From positions 62,001 to 126,000 of the forward strand of contig NZ_JAULSA010000005.1 of NCBI RefSeq assembly GCF_030518235.1: 64,000 bases of DNA. The letters run 5' to 3'. Position 1 is the stretch's first letter; every line of letters begins with the position of its first letter. This stretch comes from Saccharibacillus sp. CPCC 101409 (GTDB taxonomy: Bacteria; Bacillota; Bacilli; Paenibacillales; Paenibacillaceae). Made by a program: the position numbers and the translations under genes. Under the pieces are notes generated by a model. The model saw nothing but the letters and a program-made list of their open reading frames with translations, ran no database searches and was not told the DNA's origin. Positions 18,959 to 27,903 of this stretch are shown here, piece by piece.

Positions 18959-19735
18959 TCACTTCAAACCGCCATACCGCCGCGTTCGGCGCTGGTATTC
19001 GGCTACCGCTTCTCTAAGGTGTTCCCTGCCGAACTCCGGCCAGTAAGCGTCCGTGAACCAAAGCTCGCTGTAAGCGATCTGCCACAGCATGAAGTTGCTG
19101 ATGCGCAGTTCGCCGCTCGTTCGAATCAGCAGATCCGGATCGGGCAGTCCGCCGCTTTGCAGATGCGCGGCAATCAGTTCCTGATCCACGTCCTCCGCGC
19201 GCAGTTCCCCGGCTTCGATCCGGCGCCCGATCTCACGAATGCCTTCGACGAGTTCGCGCCTTCCTCCGTAGTTCAGCGCAAAGTTCAGCACCAGCCCGGT
19301 GTTTTGCTGCGTTTTCCGGGTCGCTTCACGCATCGCTTTCAGCGTATGCTCGGGCAGGTTTTCCATATTACCCATCATGCGCACCTGAACGTTTTTCTGA
19401 ATCAGCTCTTCAAGCTCAAGCTTGAGGAATTCCTGCGGCAGCCGCATCAGAAAGTCGACTTCTTCTTTGGGCCTGCTCCAGTTCTCGGTGGAGAAAGCGT
19501 ACAAAGTCAGGTAGCGCACGCCCATTTCGTCCGCGGCGATCGTGGCGCGCTTGACCGCTTTCATCCCGCTCTGGTGCCCGACGATTCGGGGCATGCCGAG
19601 CTTCTTGGCCCAGCGTCCGTTGCCGTCCATGATGATCGCGATATGCTGCGGCACGTTTTCCGCGGACGGCTCCGCCGGCCCGTCAGCGTTCTCGCGCTCT
19701 TTCGGACCGATCCATGAGCGAAACCGATTGATCAT
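18959..19735 (-). CDS. uppS: Isoprenyl transferase (undecaprenyl diphosphate synthase)
   Basis: Cis-prenyltransferase that condenses IPP onto FPP to give the C55 lipid carrier for cell wall synthesis. 258 residues; the signature IAIIMDGNGRWAKKLG holds the catalytic aspartate (D37), and LYAFSTENWSRP, NFALNYGGRREL and DLLIRTSGELRISNFMLWQ are further family motifs. The first 28 residues are a non-conserved extension. ATG at 19735 follows GGAGGAG. A terminator hairpin separates it from frr. Confidence 0.97.
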   Translation of the reverse strand: MINRFRSWIGPKERENADGPAEPSAENVPQHIAIIMDGNGRWAKKLGMPRIVGHQSGMKAVKRATIAADEMGVRYLTLYAFSTENWSRPKEEVDFLMRLPQEFLKLELEELIQKNVQVRMMGNMENLPEHTLKAMREATRKTQQNTGLVLNFALNYGGRRELVEGIREIGRRIEAGELRAEDVDQELIAAHLQSGGLPDPDLLIRTSGELRISNFMLWQIAYSELWFTDAYWPEFGREHLREAVAEYQRRTRRYGGLK

Positions 19736-19774
19736 GTTTTCTCCTCCATGCCTTCAGCTCCCCGCGGCCGCCCG

Positions 19775-19811
19775 AAAAAAGACACAACCCCACCTTGTAT
19801 CGGAGGGGTCG
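19775..19811 (-). terminator. Terminator-like hairpin between frr and uppS
   Basis: As transcribed, CGACCCC pairs with GGGGTTG (one G-T pair) around a 13-nt loop, followed by TGTC and six T residues, right after the frr stop. It probably attenuates read-through into uppS-cdsA-dxr. Confidence 0.7.
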
Positions 19812-19818
19812 CGGGGTC

Positions 19819-20372
19819 TTAAACTTCCATAATCTCTTTTTCTTTTACAGCGATCACTTTGTCGACTTCCGCGATATATTTATCCGTGAGTTTTTGGATG
19901 TCTTCCTGATGACCACGGGATTCGTCTTCGGAGATTTCGCCTTTTTCCATCTTTTTGATGTCGTCGTTCGCATCCCGGCGGATATTGCGGATCGCCACTT
20001 TGCCTTCTTCGCCGAATTTCTTCGTCAGCTTGACGAGTTCCGAGCGGCGTTCTTCCGTCAGCGCCGGAATGACCAGGCGAATCGCGTTGCCGTCGTTGGA
20101 CGGGGACAGTCCGAGATCGGACTTTTGGATCGCGCGTTCGATATCGGCCAGCGAAGACTTGTCCCAAGGCTGGATCATCAACGTCCGGGTATCCGGCGTA
20201 TTGATGTTGGCCAGCTGGTTAAGCGGAGTCTGCGCTCCGTAGTATTCGACCTGGATGCGGTCCAGCAGGGCCGGAACCGCGCGTCCCGCGCGCAGGGTGC
20301 TCAGATCGCGCTGGAGGGCTTGAATCGCTTTGTTCATGCGTTCTTCCGCATTCTTTTTCACGGCTTGAGGCA

Positions 20373-20373
<1 letters not shown>
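19819..20373 (-). CDS. frr: Ribosome recycling factor
   Basis: RRF works with EF-G to split the post-termination ribosome. 184 residues is the normal length, starting [20 protein letters not shown]; family segments [21 protein letters not shown] and [25 protein letters not shown] are seen (quoted parts abbreviated from longer matches). The ATG at 20373 overlaps the last base of the pyrH stop (TAATG), with AAGGGAGTG upstream, so coupling with pyrH is likely. Confidence 0.97.
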
Positions 20374-21149
<776 letters not shown>

Positions 21150-21151
21150 TT

Positions 21152-21177
21152 AAAAAAGAAGGAACACCAAGTGTTCC
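21152..21177 (-). terminator. Intrinsic terminator/attenuator between tsf and pyrH
   Basis: As transcribed, GGAACAC-TTG-GTGTTCC is a perfect 7-bp stem with a 3-nt loop followed by TTC and six T residues. It lies after tsf and about 50 nt before pyrH. With no clear promoter after it, partial termination is the likely role. Confidence 0.8.
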
Positions 21178-21224
21178 CCCCATACGCAGAAGCTGTGATT
21201 GATCTATAATGACCTGTTTCGAAA

Positions 21225-21872
21225 TTACTTGACTTGAGCCATAACTTCTTCGACGAAGTTATCGACTTTTTTCTCCAGGCCTTCGCCCAGCTCGAAGCGG
21301 GCAAAACGGCGGATGGAAATGTTTTCGCCGATCGTGCTGATTTTTTCGTTCAGCAGCTGCGAAATCGTTTTGTCCGGGTCTTTAACGAACGACTGCTCAA
21401 GCAGACAGTTTTCTTCGTAGTATTTGTTGATGCGGCCTTCGACCATTTTGTCGACGATTTTTTCCGGTTTGCCTTCGTTCAGCGCCTGAGCTCTCAGGAT
21501 TTCTTTTTCCTTTTCGAGCGATTCGGTCGGAACTTCTTCGCGGCGAACGAAGAGCGGGCTCGCAGCGGCGATGTGCATCGCGATATCGCGCGCGAAGCTT
21601 TTGAACTGGTCGGTTTTGCCGACAAAGTCCGTTTCGCAGTTGATTTCAACCAGAACGCCGATCCGGCCTCCTGCGTGGATGTACGATTCAACCGTACCTT
21701 CGGTAGCGGCGCGGCCGGCTTTGTTCGCTGCTGCGGACAGGCCTTTTTCGCGCAGTACGTCTACCGCTTTGTCGATATCGCCGTTTGTTTCTTCCAGCGC
21801 TTTTTTGCAATCGAGCATTCCTGCGCCCGTTCTTTCACGAAGTTCTTTTACTGCGCTCGCATTTACTGCCAT
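21225..21872 (-). CDS. tsf: Translation elongation factor Ts
   Basis: Nucleotide exchange factor for EF-Tu. 215 residues, a shortened form common in some Paenibacillaceae compared with about 290 in B. subtilis. The N-terminal UBA-like module has [18 protein letters not shown], and the core has [23 protein letters not shown] at 21872 behind GGAGGG. Follows rpsB, with a terminator-like hairpin in the spacer. Confidence 0.97.
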   Translation of the reverse strand: MAVNASAVKELRERTGAGMLDCKKALEETNGDIDKAVDVLREKGLSAAANKAGRAATEGTVESYIHAGGRIGVLVEINCETDFVGKTDQFKSFARDIAMHIAAASPLFVRREEVPTESLEKEKEILRAQALNEGKPEKIVDKMVEGRINKYYEENCLLEQSFVKDPDKTISQLLNEKISTIGENISIRRFARFELGEGLEKKVDNFVEEVMAQVK

Positions 21873-21919
21873 TGTTGATTCCCTCCAAAGATTAAGTATG
21901 GTTTTATGCTTTTATCCCT

Positions 21920-21960
21920 AAAAAAAGGGCGGTTAAGAGGCTATTCACCACCAACCACCC
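21920..21960 (-). terminator. Intrinsic terminator/attenuator between rpsB and tsf
   Basis: As transcribed, GGGTGGTT pairs with AACCGCCC (one G-T pair) around an 18-nt loop and is followed by seven T residues. Located in the 139-nt spacer between rpsB and tsf; probably sets the ratio of S2 to downstream products. Confidence 0.75.
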
Positions 21961-22011
21961 TCTTCTTTTAAACTCTGCTTCTGTCAGACGCCGTTTCCGG
22001 CGATCCGGAAC

Positions 22012-22710
22012 TTAGGCAGTCGTTTGTTCGCCTTGGTTTGCTTCGATAACGGCTTCCGCCATTTTGCCGGTCAGCAGTTTAACGGCGCGGATCGCGTCGT
22101 CGTTGCCCGGAATGACGTAGTCGATTTCGTCCGGATCGCAGTTCGTATCGACGATGCCGACGATCGGAATGTTCAGCTTGCGAGCTTCCGCAACCGCGAT
22201 ACGCTCTTTGCGCGGATCGATAATGAAGAGTGCGCTAGGCAGTTTCTTCATGTTCTTGATGCCGCCCAGGAACTTCTCGAGACGATCTTTCTCTTTGCGG
22301 AGCAGGATAACTTCTTTCTTAGGCAGCACTTCGAAAGTGCCGTCTTCTTCCCAAAGCTCCAGCTTTTTCAGACGGTCGATCCGTTTTTGGATCGTTTGGA
22401 AGTTGGTCAGCGTGCCGCCGAGCCAACGTTGGTTGATGAAGTACATGCCGCAGCGTTCCGCTTCTTCTTTCACGGAATCCTGAGCTTGTTTCTTGGTGCC
22501 TACGAACAGGATCGTACCGCCGTCGCCGGCCAGGTTTTTAACGAAGTTGTACGCTTCGTCGACTTTCTTGACCGTTTTTTGCAGGTCGATAATGTAAATC
22601 CCGTTTCTTTCGGTAAAAATGTAACGGTCCATCTTCGGGTTCCAACGACGAGTTTGGTGACCGAAGTGTACGCCAGCTTCGAGAAGCTGTTTCATGGAGA
22701 TAACTGCCAT
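22012..22710 (-). CDS. rpsB: 30S ribosomal protein S2
   Basis: S2 joins the 30S subunit late at the head-body junction. 232 residues of normal type: [20 protein letters not shown] at the start, [20 protein letters not shown], and the signature [23 protein letters not shown] at 22710 follows AGGAGGTG. First gene of the rpsB-tsf-pyrH-frr transcription unit, with promoter at 22840-22868. Confidence 0.98.
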   Translation of the reverse strand: MAVISMKQLLEAGVHFGHQTRRWNPKMDRYIFTERNGIYIIDLQKTVKKVDEAYNFVKNLAGDGGTILFVGTKKQAQDSVKEEAERCGMYFINQRWLGGTLTNFQTIQKRIDRLKKLELWEEDGTFEVLPKKEVILLRKEKDRLEKFLGGIKNMKKLPSALFIIDPRKERIAVAEARKLNIPIVGIVDTNCDPDEIDYVIPGNDDAIRAVKLLTGKMAEAVIEANQGEQTTA

Positions 22711-23016
22711 TCTCCATACACCTCCTATGGGTTTGGTTTTTTTGATGTACCTCCGCCGAAATCATTTCCCGTGGAGACTCCGCCCTGGGCGAAGCACCTT
22801 CCGCAGAATTAATCGGCGTGTGTTTTAACACCGTTGTTTAGTTTATCATAATCGAATGCCCGGTGCAATCCCCGACGCTCAATATTTTGCAAGCAAGCGC
22901 CGACGGCAAAGCGGTCGAAATCACGGCAGCCTGCGTCGAACAATGCTCGCGGCGCGCGGCAAAGCCGCGATCCGTCTGCCGGAACCGCGGCTCTGAGCCG
23001 ATCTTTTTCGCTTTGT
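22711..23016 (-). promoter_or_regulatory. 306-nt intergenic region upstream of rpsB: leader, promoter and gene-end hairpins
   Basis: No gene is supported here. The rpsB-proximal 120 nt form a leader with a 7-bp hairpin (22778-22794, CTTCGCC-CAG-GGCGGAG as transcribed) and a GTGT-TAAA-ACAC hairpin near the transcription start; the rpsB ribosome binding site AGGAGGTG is at its end. A promoter lies at 22840-22868. The distal part, just after the upstream gene's stop, has GGCTC-A-GAGCC and CGCGGC-TTT-GCCGCG hairpins but no T-tract, so I see no classic terminator between the fla/che operon and rpsB. Autoregulation by S2 is possible but inferred only. Confidence 0.55.
22840..22868 (-). promoter_or_regulatory. 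Predicted sigma-A promoter of rpsB operon
   Basis: TTGCAC (22863-22868) and TAAACT (22840-22845) are 17 bases apart, with an extended -10 TG one base before the -10 hexamer (TGATAAACT). About 130 nt before rpsB. Confidence 0.75.
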
Positions 23017-23709
23017 TTATTCGTTCGTCGGCGTCGAAAGTTCGCTGATAATATCCGCATAGGACTGGCCGGGCGCAAACGAGAAATCGCCGATTTGCAG
23101 CCGGGACGAGACGCCCGCAGCGTCCGCCTGGCGCTGAAATTCGTCGGCGTCTTTGACGATGCCGGCATCCTGCAGCGCTTTGGATACGGCTTGAAGATTC
23201 ATGCCGCTGCGGATCTCGAACGAAATCCGGGACGACTGCGCGGCATCCGAGCGCTGCGGTTCCACATCGCCGGAGGCGGCCGGAGCGTCGGGCTCTTCCG
23301 GCTGCTGCGAGTCCTCCGAGCCGTCCGCTTCCGCGGGCTTGACGGACTCCTCGGGCTTATCGGGGGCCGCCGGTGCGGAAGGTTCGGGCGAAGACGGCGC
23401 GTCCGGTTCCTCCGACGTCGGTTCCGTGACGGCCGGCGTCTTCGGCTTGTCGGGATTGTCCGCCGGTTCGGACTGCGGCTTCGCGGGCGAGTCGGCGCCC
23501 TGCGCCGCTTCGGCATCTGCGCCCGCTTCTTCCCCCTGCTGCGGCGAATCCGCGCCGTCGGCTCCGGTCTGCTGCCGCGCCGCCGGCTCTTCCGCCGATC
23601 CGGGCAGATCCTGACGGCCGCTTTGCGCCAGCAGCATCAGCTGAAGCAGCAGCGCCCCGGCGATGATGCCGATGCCGAGACCGAGCATAAAAGAACGATT
23701 TTTAAACAC
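23017..23709 (-). CDS. Membrane-anchored protein with disordered linker and MltG-like C-terminal domain
   Basis: 230 residues. Residues 8-28 form one hydrophobic membrane anchor with a short cytoplasmic N-terminus. Residues about 33-160 are a Pro/Ala/Glu/Asp/Ser-rich disordered stretch. The last 65 residues (FEIRSGMNLQAVSKALQDAG...LQIGDFSFAPGQSYADIISE) resemble the LysM-like segment that precedes the catalytic domain of MltG/YceG endolytic transglycosylases; the catalytic domain itself is absent. It may sense or bind peptidoglycan outside the membrane; this is inference. GTG at 23709 overlaps the last base of the upstream TAG stop and follows GGAGG. Last gene of the fla/che block. Confidence 0.75.
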   Translation of the reverse strand: MFKNRSFMLGLGIGIIAGALLLQLMLLAQSGRQDLPGSAEEPAARQQTGADGADSPQQGEEAGADAEAAQGADSPAKPQSEPADNPDKPKTPAVTEPTSEEPDAPSSPEPSAPAAPDKPEESVKPAEADGSEDSQQPEEPDAPAASGDVEPQRSDAAQSSRISFEIRSGMNLQAVSKALQDAGIVKDADEFQRQADAAGVSSRLQIGDFSFAPGQSYADIISELSTPTNE

Positions 23710-24290
23710 TAGACGTCCTCCCTCTTCGCCAGCCGCAGAATAAGCTGAATCTCTCCGCGCTGCATGCCCGTCGCTTTGGCGATGGCGTCGATCGAACGGC
23801 CCCGTTCATGCATGTCGAACAGCTGCGGGTAGCGGCCGCGAACGGAATCGGTCGGTTCCGCTTTGTCTTCGGGCTCGCGTTCCGCCGCCGACTCGATCAG
23901 TTCGTCCCTCAAGCGGCGCGCGGATTCCTGCGGAGCCGAAGAAGCCGAAACGGGAGGTTCGGCGGAAGAAAGCTGCTCGATGCGGGCTTCGTGCTTGCCG
24001 GACGTGCGCTCCATATCGGCCAGACGGCCGCGCATCTCCGCAACCTGCTCCTGGAGCGCCAGCTGCTTGGCTCCGGTTTCCTGGCGGATTTGCACCAGCA
24101 GATTGACCAGGTCGTCGTTTTCTTTTTCCATTTCGGCCATATACTGCTCAAGCGTCTGCTCGACTTCCCGGACAACCCGGTTGTCGCCGCCGGGAGCCGG
24201 TGCGCCGCCGCCTTTTGGTTTGGGAATCAAAAAGGCGTATACGACGGCCGCGGCCCCGAGCAGCACGACGTAAAACCATGCGTCATTCAT
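23709..24290 (-). CDS. SwrB-like (DUF6115-type) membrane protein
   Basis: 193 residues: one N-terminal membrane helix (about 5-22), a coiled coil (about 40-105), a variable linker, and a C-terminal segment (FDMHERGRSIDAIAKATGMQ then RGEIQLILRLAKRE) that looks like a small helix-turn-helix. This architecture and the position downstream of sigD match SwrB of B. subtilis, which promotes assembly of the flagellar type III export apparatus. Sequence identity to SwrB is only suggestive, so I leave the symbol blank. Overlaps the next gene by one base. Confidence 0.75.
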   Translation of the reverse strand: MNDAWFYVVLLGAAAVVYAFLIPKPKGGGAPAPGGDNRVVREVEQTLEQYMAEMEKENDDLVNLLVQIRQETGAKQLALQEQVAEMRGRLADMERTSGKHEARIEQLSSAEPPVSASSAPQESARRLRDELIESAAEREPEDKAEPTDSVRGRYPQLFDMHERGRSIDAIAKATGMQRGEIQLILRLAKREDV

Positions 24291-24304
24291 GTCCTTATCC
24301 TTTC

Positions 24305-24619
24305 TTACAGCGACAGATCGAGATGTTTGCCCTTAAAAGGGTGCGGAGCCGCTTCGTGATGTTCGTGCTGCGTTTCTTCCGACCGTTTGCCGCCGCTCCC
24401 CTGTCCGCCCGACTCCTGCCGGGAATCCTGCTGTTTGCGGATTTCGGCTTCCGCCGCTTCCGCGGCCGGCGCGCTTCGATGGCGCGCCCGCTCGTTTTCC
24501 AGCGCGGACTGTCCCGCAAGCTGCGCCTGATCGATCAGCGGCCGCTGCATCTGGTCGTGCTGCATGCGGCTTGTTTCCGGAGCGCGATGAACCGCCAATT
24601 GTACCTCCAACGCTTTCAT
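24305..24619 (-). CDS. Small hydrophilic conserved protein of the fla/che operon
   Basis: 104 residues, no membrane segment; rich in Gln, Glu, Ala, Arg and His, with likely helices (residues about 25-60) and a disordered Gly/Ser/His middle. The C-terminus PHPFKGKHLDLSL looks like a short conserved motif; similar endings are, as far as I recall, found in genes at this place in other Bacillota, but I cannot verify that here. I take ATG at 24619, eleven bases after GGGGAG; a GTG four codons upstream overlaps that site. Lies between fapA and the SwrB-like gene, 14 nt before the latter. Function unknown. Confidence 0.7.
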   Translation of the reverse strand: MKALEVQLAVHRAPETSRMQHDQMQRPLIDQAQLAGQSALENERARHRSAPAAEAAEAEIRKQQDSRQESGGQGSGGKRSEETQHEHHEAAPHPFKGKHLDLSL

Positions 24620-24683
24620 AACTGGAATCACTCCCCTGATCCGTTAAGATGGCGATACCGATCGAATGCGGGCAAGTCGTGGT

Positions 24684-26087
24684 TTAGCGGTTGACCGACA
24701 TGACGATATCCCCTTCGGCATACCGGAACGTGACGCGCGAAGCCTGTTCTTTCAAAAACTTGGTATAGCGCCCGATTACGATCTTGGCCCCGCTGTAGAT
24801 CGTTCCGGATACGACCACTTTGGCGCGCTCCGTGTCTTCGAGCACCTGCTCGATCTCGAAAATCCGCTCTTTGACTTCGGAGCGATCGTGATCCTGCTGG
24901 CGCTTGGTTACGCTCAGCTTCAGACGCAGCGCCACTTTGTCCGGAGCAAGATTGCCCGCAAGCGCCATCTGGTCGAGCAGCGCAAGCGCCTGGGTCGTTT
25001 TTTGCATGGTTTCGGCGGTCTCCCGCATTCTTTTATGTAGATCCGCCAGTTCGTTGCGAAGATGCGGCAGCACGCCGACTTCGATCGAGGTCGCCGTTGC
25101 CATCGTGTTTCCGATCGTACGGGCCGTGACGCCGTCCCCCGCTTGTACGTTCCCCCCGACAATCAGGCCTTTGGTTCCGCTGCAAACAACGTTTTGGCCG
25201 GCGCGCACTTCCGAGTGCATAATACTTTGCGAAACGATGACGTCGCCGCCCGCTTCCACATTGCCGTCCTGGATAAACGAGCTTTTGACGTTGGCGCCGG
25301 CTTTGACGATGCCTTTATGGTATCCGATAATGCCGCCGGCGATCTCGATCGAGCCGTCCGCGAACAATTCCGCGCCTTCCACGCCGCCCTGGACGCGGAT
25401 GTCTCCGGCCGCTTTGACGCGAAATCCCGGGAGTACGCTGCCCCGGATAACGACCGTGCCGACAAAATCGACGTTGCCGCTGCCGTAATCGACGTCCCCG
25501 TGCACTTCGTACACGTTAAATACATTGATCTTGCCGTTGTCCGTCTGGCTGACCATGCCTTCGATCGTCGCATACAAAGAGGTATGCCGTTCGTCCGTCA
25601 CGACGTTTTTGCCGATCTTGAAACGGGCTTCCTTGCCTGCTTTGAACGGCACTTCTTCTCCCGTCACCGCCTTGCCGGGCGTTCCCGGTTCCGCCGGATG
25701 GCGCCGCGCCAGCAGCTGACCTTTGCCGACATTTTTGAGCCGGATCAGTTCTTTGTAATCCACCCGGCCGTCTTCTTTCTCCATCGGGCGGGCTTCGTCG
25801 TCTTTGTCGAACATGAACTCGATCGTGCCGTTCTTTCCGTCGATCGCCGGCGTCCCCCTGGCAATCTCGACTTCTTCGAAAAAAAAGCGTTCCGGCGAAG
25901 CGACGAATTGGCGAATCGCATCGTCAAGCAGGCCGAAACGCACGTCGTGATCCTGCAAAAACCGCTTCAATGCTTCTTCCGTGCACGCAAACCCTTCTTC
26001 GGGTTTGGTAAAACGCAGACGCGCCGACATTTTGGATGCTTCGAACGTTACGGCCAGGTGCCGGTCCAAAGCCACATGCTCAATCAC
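24684..26087 (-). CDS. fapA: FapA family protein (DUF342, flagellar assembly protein A)
   Basis: 467 residues. The central region (about 200-330) consists of repeated short beta-strand units with periodic glycines (VDFVGTVVIRGSVLPGFRVK, then GDIRVQGGVEGAELFADGS) typical of the DUF342 beta-helix; it is flanked by an N-terminal alpha/beta domain and a C-terminal coiled coil (about 345-430). FapA proteins are linked to flagellar assembly and to FlhF localisation in Vibrio; their role in Bacillota is little known. GTG at 26087 is chosen, with GAGG eight bases upstream; a TTG two codons earlier abuts the site. Directly downstream of sigD. Confidence 0.88.
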   Translation of the reverse strand: MIEHVALDRHLAVTFEASKMSARLRFTKPEEGFACTEEALKRFLQDHDVRFGLLDDAIRQFVASPERFFFEEVEIARGTPAIDGKNGTIEFMFDKDDEARPMEKEDGRVDYKELIRLKNVGKGQLLARRHPAEPGTPGKAVTGEEVPFKAGKEARFKIGKNVVTDERHTSLYATIEGMVSQTDNGKINVFNVYEVHGDVDYGSGNVDFVGTVVIRGSVLPGFRVKAAGDIRVQGGVEGAELFADGSIEIAGGIIGYHKGIVKAGANVKSSFIQDGNVEAGGDVIVSQSIMHSEVRAGQNVVCSGTKGLIVGGNVQAGDGVTARTIGNTMATATSIEVGVLPHLRNELADLHKRMRETAETMQKTTQALALLDQMALAGNLAPDKVALRLKLSVTKRQQDHDRSEVKERIFEIEQVLEDTERAKVVVSGTIYSGAKIVIGRYTKFLKEQASRVTFRYAEGDIVMSVNR

Positions 26088-26149
26088 GGACAACCCCTCT
26101 TTCCCCTTTTGCTGTCAATCGGATCGGTGCTTCTCCCGTTTCTCGACGA

Positions 26150-26938
26150 TTAGCGGTCCTGCATAAGCAGACTTTTCTGCTTGTCGAGCGCCCCCCTAAG
26201 GCGCAGGATCGCTTTGGAATGCAGCTGCGAAATTCTGGACGGCGACAGCGACATGACCTCGGCGATTTCGCTGAGCGACAGATCTTCGTAGTAAAGCAGG
26301 GAAACGACGATCCGTTCTTTTTCGGTCAGCTTTTCAATGCCTTTGGCCAGCGCTTCTTTCAAGTAAAACTCGTTGATCTTATGATCCGGATTTTTGGCTT
26401 TCTCGTCCACCATGACCGACATCCGCGTTTCCGATTCTTCTTCCCGGATCGGATCTTCCAGCGAAACGAGCGACATGACCGACACGTCCTGCAGCATCTG
26501 CTGAAATTCTTTTTCGGACACGCCCAGGAATTGGCTCATTTCCAGATCGGAAGCGACGCGCAGATTTTCCTGCTCCAGCTTCTGGTAAGCGTCTTCGATT
26601 TTTTTGGCTTTTTCACGAACCGAACGCGGCACCCAGTCCCCCTGGCGCAGCCCGTCCAGAATCGCTCCCCGCACCCGCCAGGAAGCATAGGTTTCGAACT
26701 GAAGTCCTCTTTGGTAGTCGAACTTCTCGATAGCGTCGATCAGCCCCATTACTCCATTGCTTGCCAGGTCGTCCTTGGATACGTTTTTCGGGAGTCCCAC
26801 CGCAAGCCGTGAAGAGACGTAATCGACAATGGATAAGTGATTCTCGATCAGTTTCTTCTTGGCTTCGACGTCGTTTTGCTCTTTCCAGCGGATCCAAAGA
26901 TCCAAATGGTTCAACTGACCGGATTTGCGTTCCTCCAT
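26150..26938 (-). CDS. sigD: RNA polymerase sigma factor SigD (FliA/WhiG family)
   Basis: Sigma-28-type factor for late flagellar, chemotaxis and autolysin genes. 262 residues. Region 2 is seen in GVMGLIDAIEKFDYQRGLQF and ETYASWRVRGAILDGLRQGD; the FliA-type segment DWVPRSVREKAKKIEDAY follows; region 4 ends in LSLSEIAEVMSLSPSRISQL. ATG at 26938 begins two bases after the stop of the upstream membrane-protein gene, and GATAACG precedes it, so translation is probably coupled. Being near the end of a 32-kb operon, its level should depend on processivity of transcription, as known for B. subtilis. Confidence 0.96.
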   Translation of the reverse strand: MEERKSGQLNHLDLWIRWKEQNDVEAKKKLIENHLSIVDYVSSRLAVGLPKNVSKDDLASNGVMGLIDAIEKFDYQRGLQFETYASWRVRGAILDGLRQGDWVPRSVREKAKKIEDAYQKLEQENLRVASDLEMSQFLGVSEKEFQQMLQDVSVMSLVSLEDPIREEESETRMSVMVDEKAKNPDHKINEFYLKEALAKGIEKLTEKERIVVSLLYYEDLSLSEIAEVMSLSPSRISQLHSKAILRLRGALDKQKSLLMQDR

Positions 26939-26940
26939 CG

Positions 26941-27402
26941 TTATCTCCCTCCTTCATCCTCCGTAAGATGACGTACGGCTTTCGCCAGTTCCTCGGGATC
27001 TCTTTCTTTGTTTGATACCAGTTTGGGCGGATTCAACGGAGTGAACCCTTCGGCCATTCGCTCTTCGGTCATCCGAGTCTTATCCGCATCCGGCTTCAAC
27101 AAATCGTTCAGCTCGTCGCTCTCGTCGGGCGTTACCATATCGAGCTTCGCTCCTCTCAAATCCCCTTCCCCGTCCAAACGCGAGTTCGGCGCGGAAGAGC
27201 CGCTGGCCGCATTTTCTTTGGGCAGCGGCTCCAGGGCACCGAGCACGATGCGAAAAAGAAACGCCAGAAGAAACCAGACGAATGCTCCGATCCCTCCCCG
27301 GATCAAGCTGGTCACGGGGAGATTGTTGCGGAATGCGAACAAAAACGTAACCACAAATCCGATCAAAGCGAATATCAGATTGATTCGTATGGTTCCCTTC
27401 AT
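26941..27402 (-). CDS. Uncharacterised two-helix membrane protein between cheD and sigD
   Basis: 153 residues. Two membrane helices (about 7-25 and 34-55) form a hairpin, followed by an approximately 95-residue acidic, soluble tail that ends LAKAVRHLTEDEGGR and has several MTEER/NPPKLV-like segments. I do not recognise a named family. ATG at 27402 lies three bases after the cheD stop, with AAAGGA inside cheD; its own stop is two bases before the sigD ATG. B. subtilis has no gene at this position. Tight packing argues that it is translated and works with motility or SigD, but function is unknown. Confidence 0.75.
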   Translation of the reverse strand: MKGTIRINLIFALIGFVVTFLFAFRNNLPVTSLIRGGIGAFVWFLLAFLFRIVLGALEPLPKENAASGSSAPNSRLDGEGDLRGAKLDMVTPDESDELNDLLKPDADKTRMTEERMAEGFTPLNPPKLVSNKERDPEELAKAVRHLTEDEGGR

Positions 27403-27405
27403 CAG

Positions 27406-27903
27406 CTACAATTCCTTTACCCCTTTTTGAACGCTGCGTATAGTCAAAATACCGGTTTCCGAACTGATTTCGATCGTTCGGCCGTAATTGGCTCCCGTAT
27501 CCTCCGCCAGCAGCGAAATACCGAGTTTTTTCAGCATTTCTTTGCAGGATTCAACATTCCGGGGACCGATACGCATCGTGTCGCCGCTGCCGGCGAACGC
27601 AAACATCTGCGCTCCGCCGGCCATTTTTGCTACCAGGCGGCGTTTGGACGCCCCCATCCCGACCAGTTTATCTACCAGAACCGGCAGGGCGGTATCGGCG
27701 TATTTGGCGATATTCATCTGGCTTTCGCGCGCGATTTCCGACGAAGGAAGCATCACGTGCGCCATTCCCGCCACTTTGAGCTGCGGATCGTAAAGCGTAA
27801 GGCCGACGCAGGAACCAAGTCCCGTTGTACGAAGAATTCCGGAATCCCCGACTACGTTCAGATCGGCCATACCGACTTTAACCAGATTTTGTCCCTCAAT
27901 CAT
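27406..27903 (-). CDS. cheD: Chemoreceptor glutamine deamidase CheD
   Basis: CheD deamidates glutamines of chemoreceptors and also stimulates CheC. 165 residues. Catalytic residues fit the family: C32 in GLGSCVGLTLYD and H49 in AGMAHVMLP, 17 residues apart as in the Thermotoga enzyme. ATG at 27903 overlaps the cheC stop by 8 nt; an in-frame upstream extension lies within cheC and is not family-like. Confidence 0.95.
   Translation of the reverse strand: MIEGQNLVKVGMADLNVVGDSGILRTTGLGSCVGLTLYDPQLKVAGMAHVMLPSSEIARESQMNIAKYADTALPVLVDKLVGMGASKRRLVAKMAGGAQMFAFAGSGDTMRIGPRNVESCKEMLKKLGISLLAEDTGANYGRTIEISSETGILTIRSVQKGVKEL

Noticed and set aside
22809-23168. A 119-codon minus-strand frame across the rpsB promoter region
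   Set aside because: It overlaps the real gene at 23017-23709 in another frame and covers a clear promoter; its composition is not protein-like.
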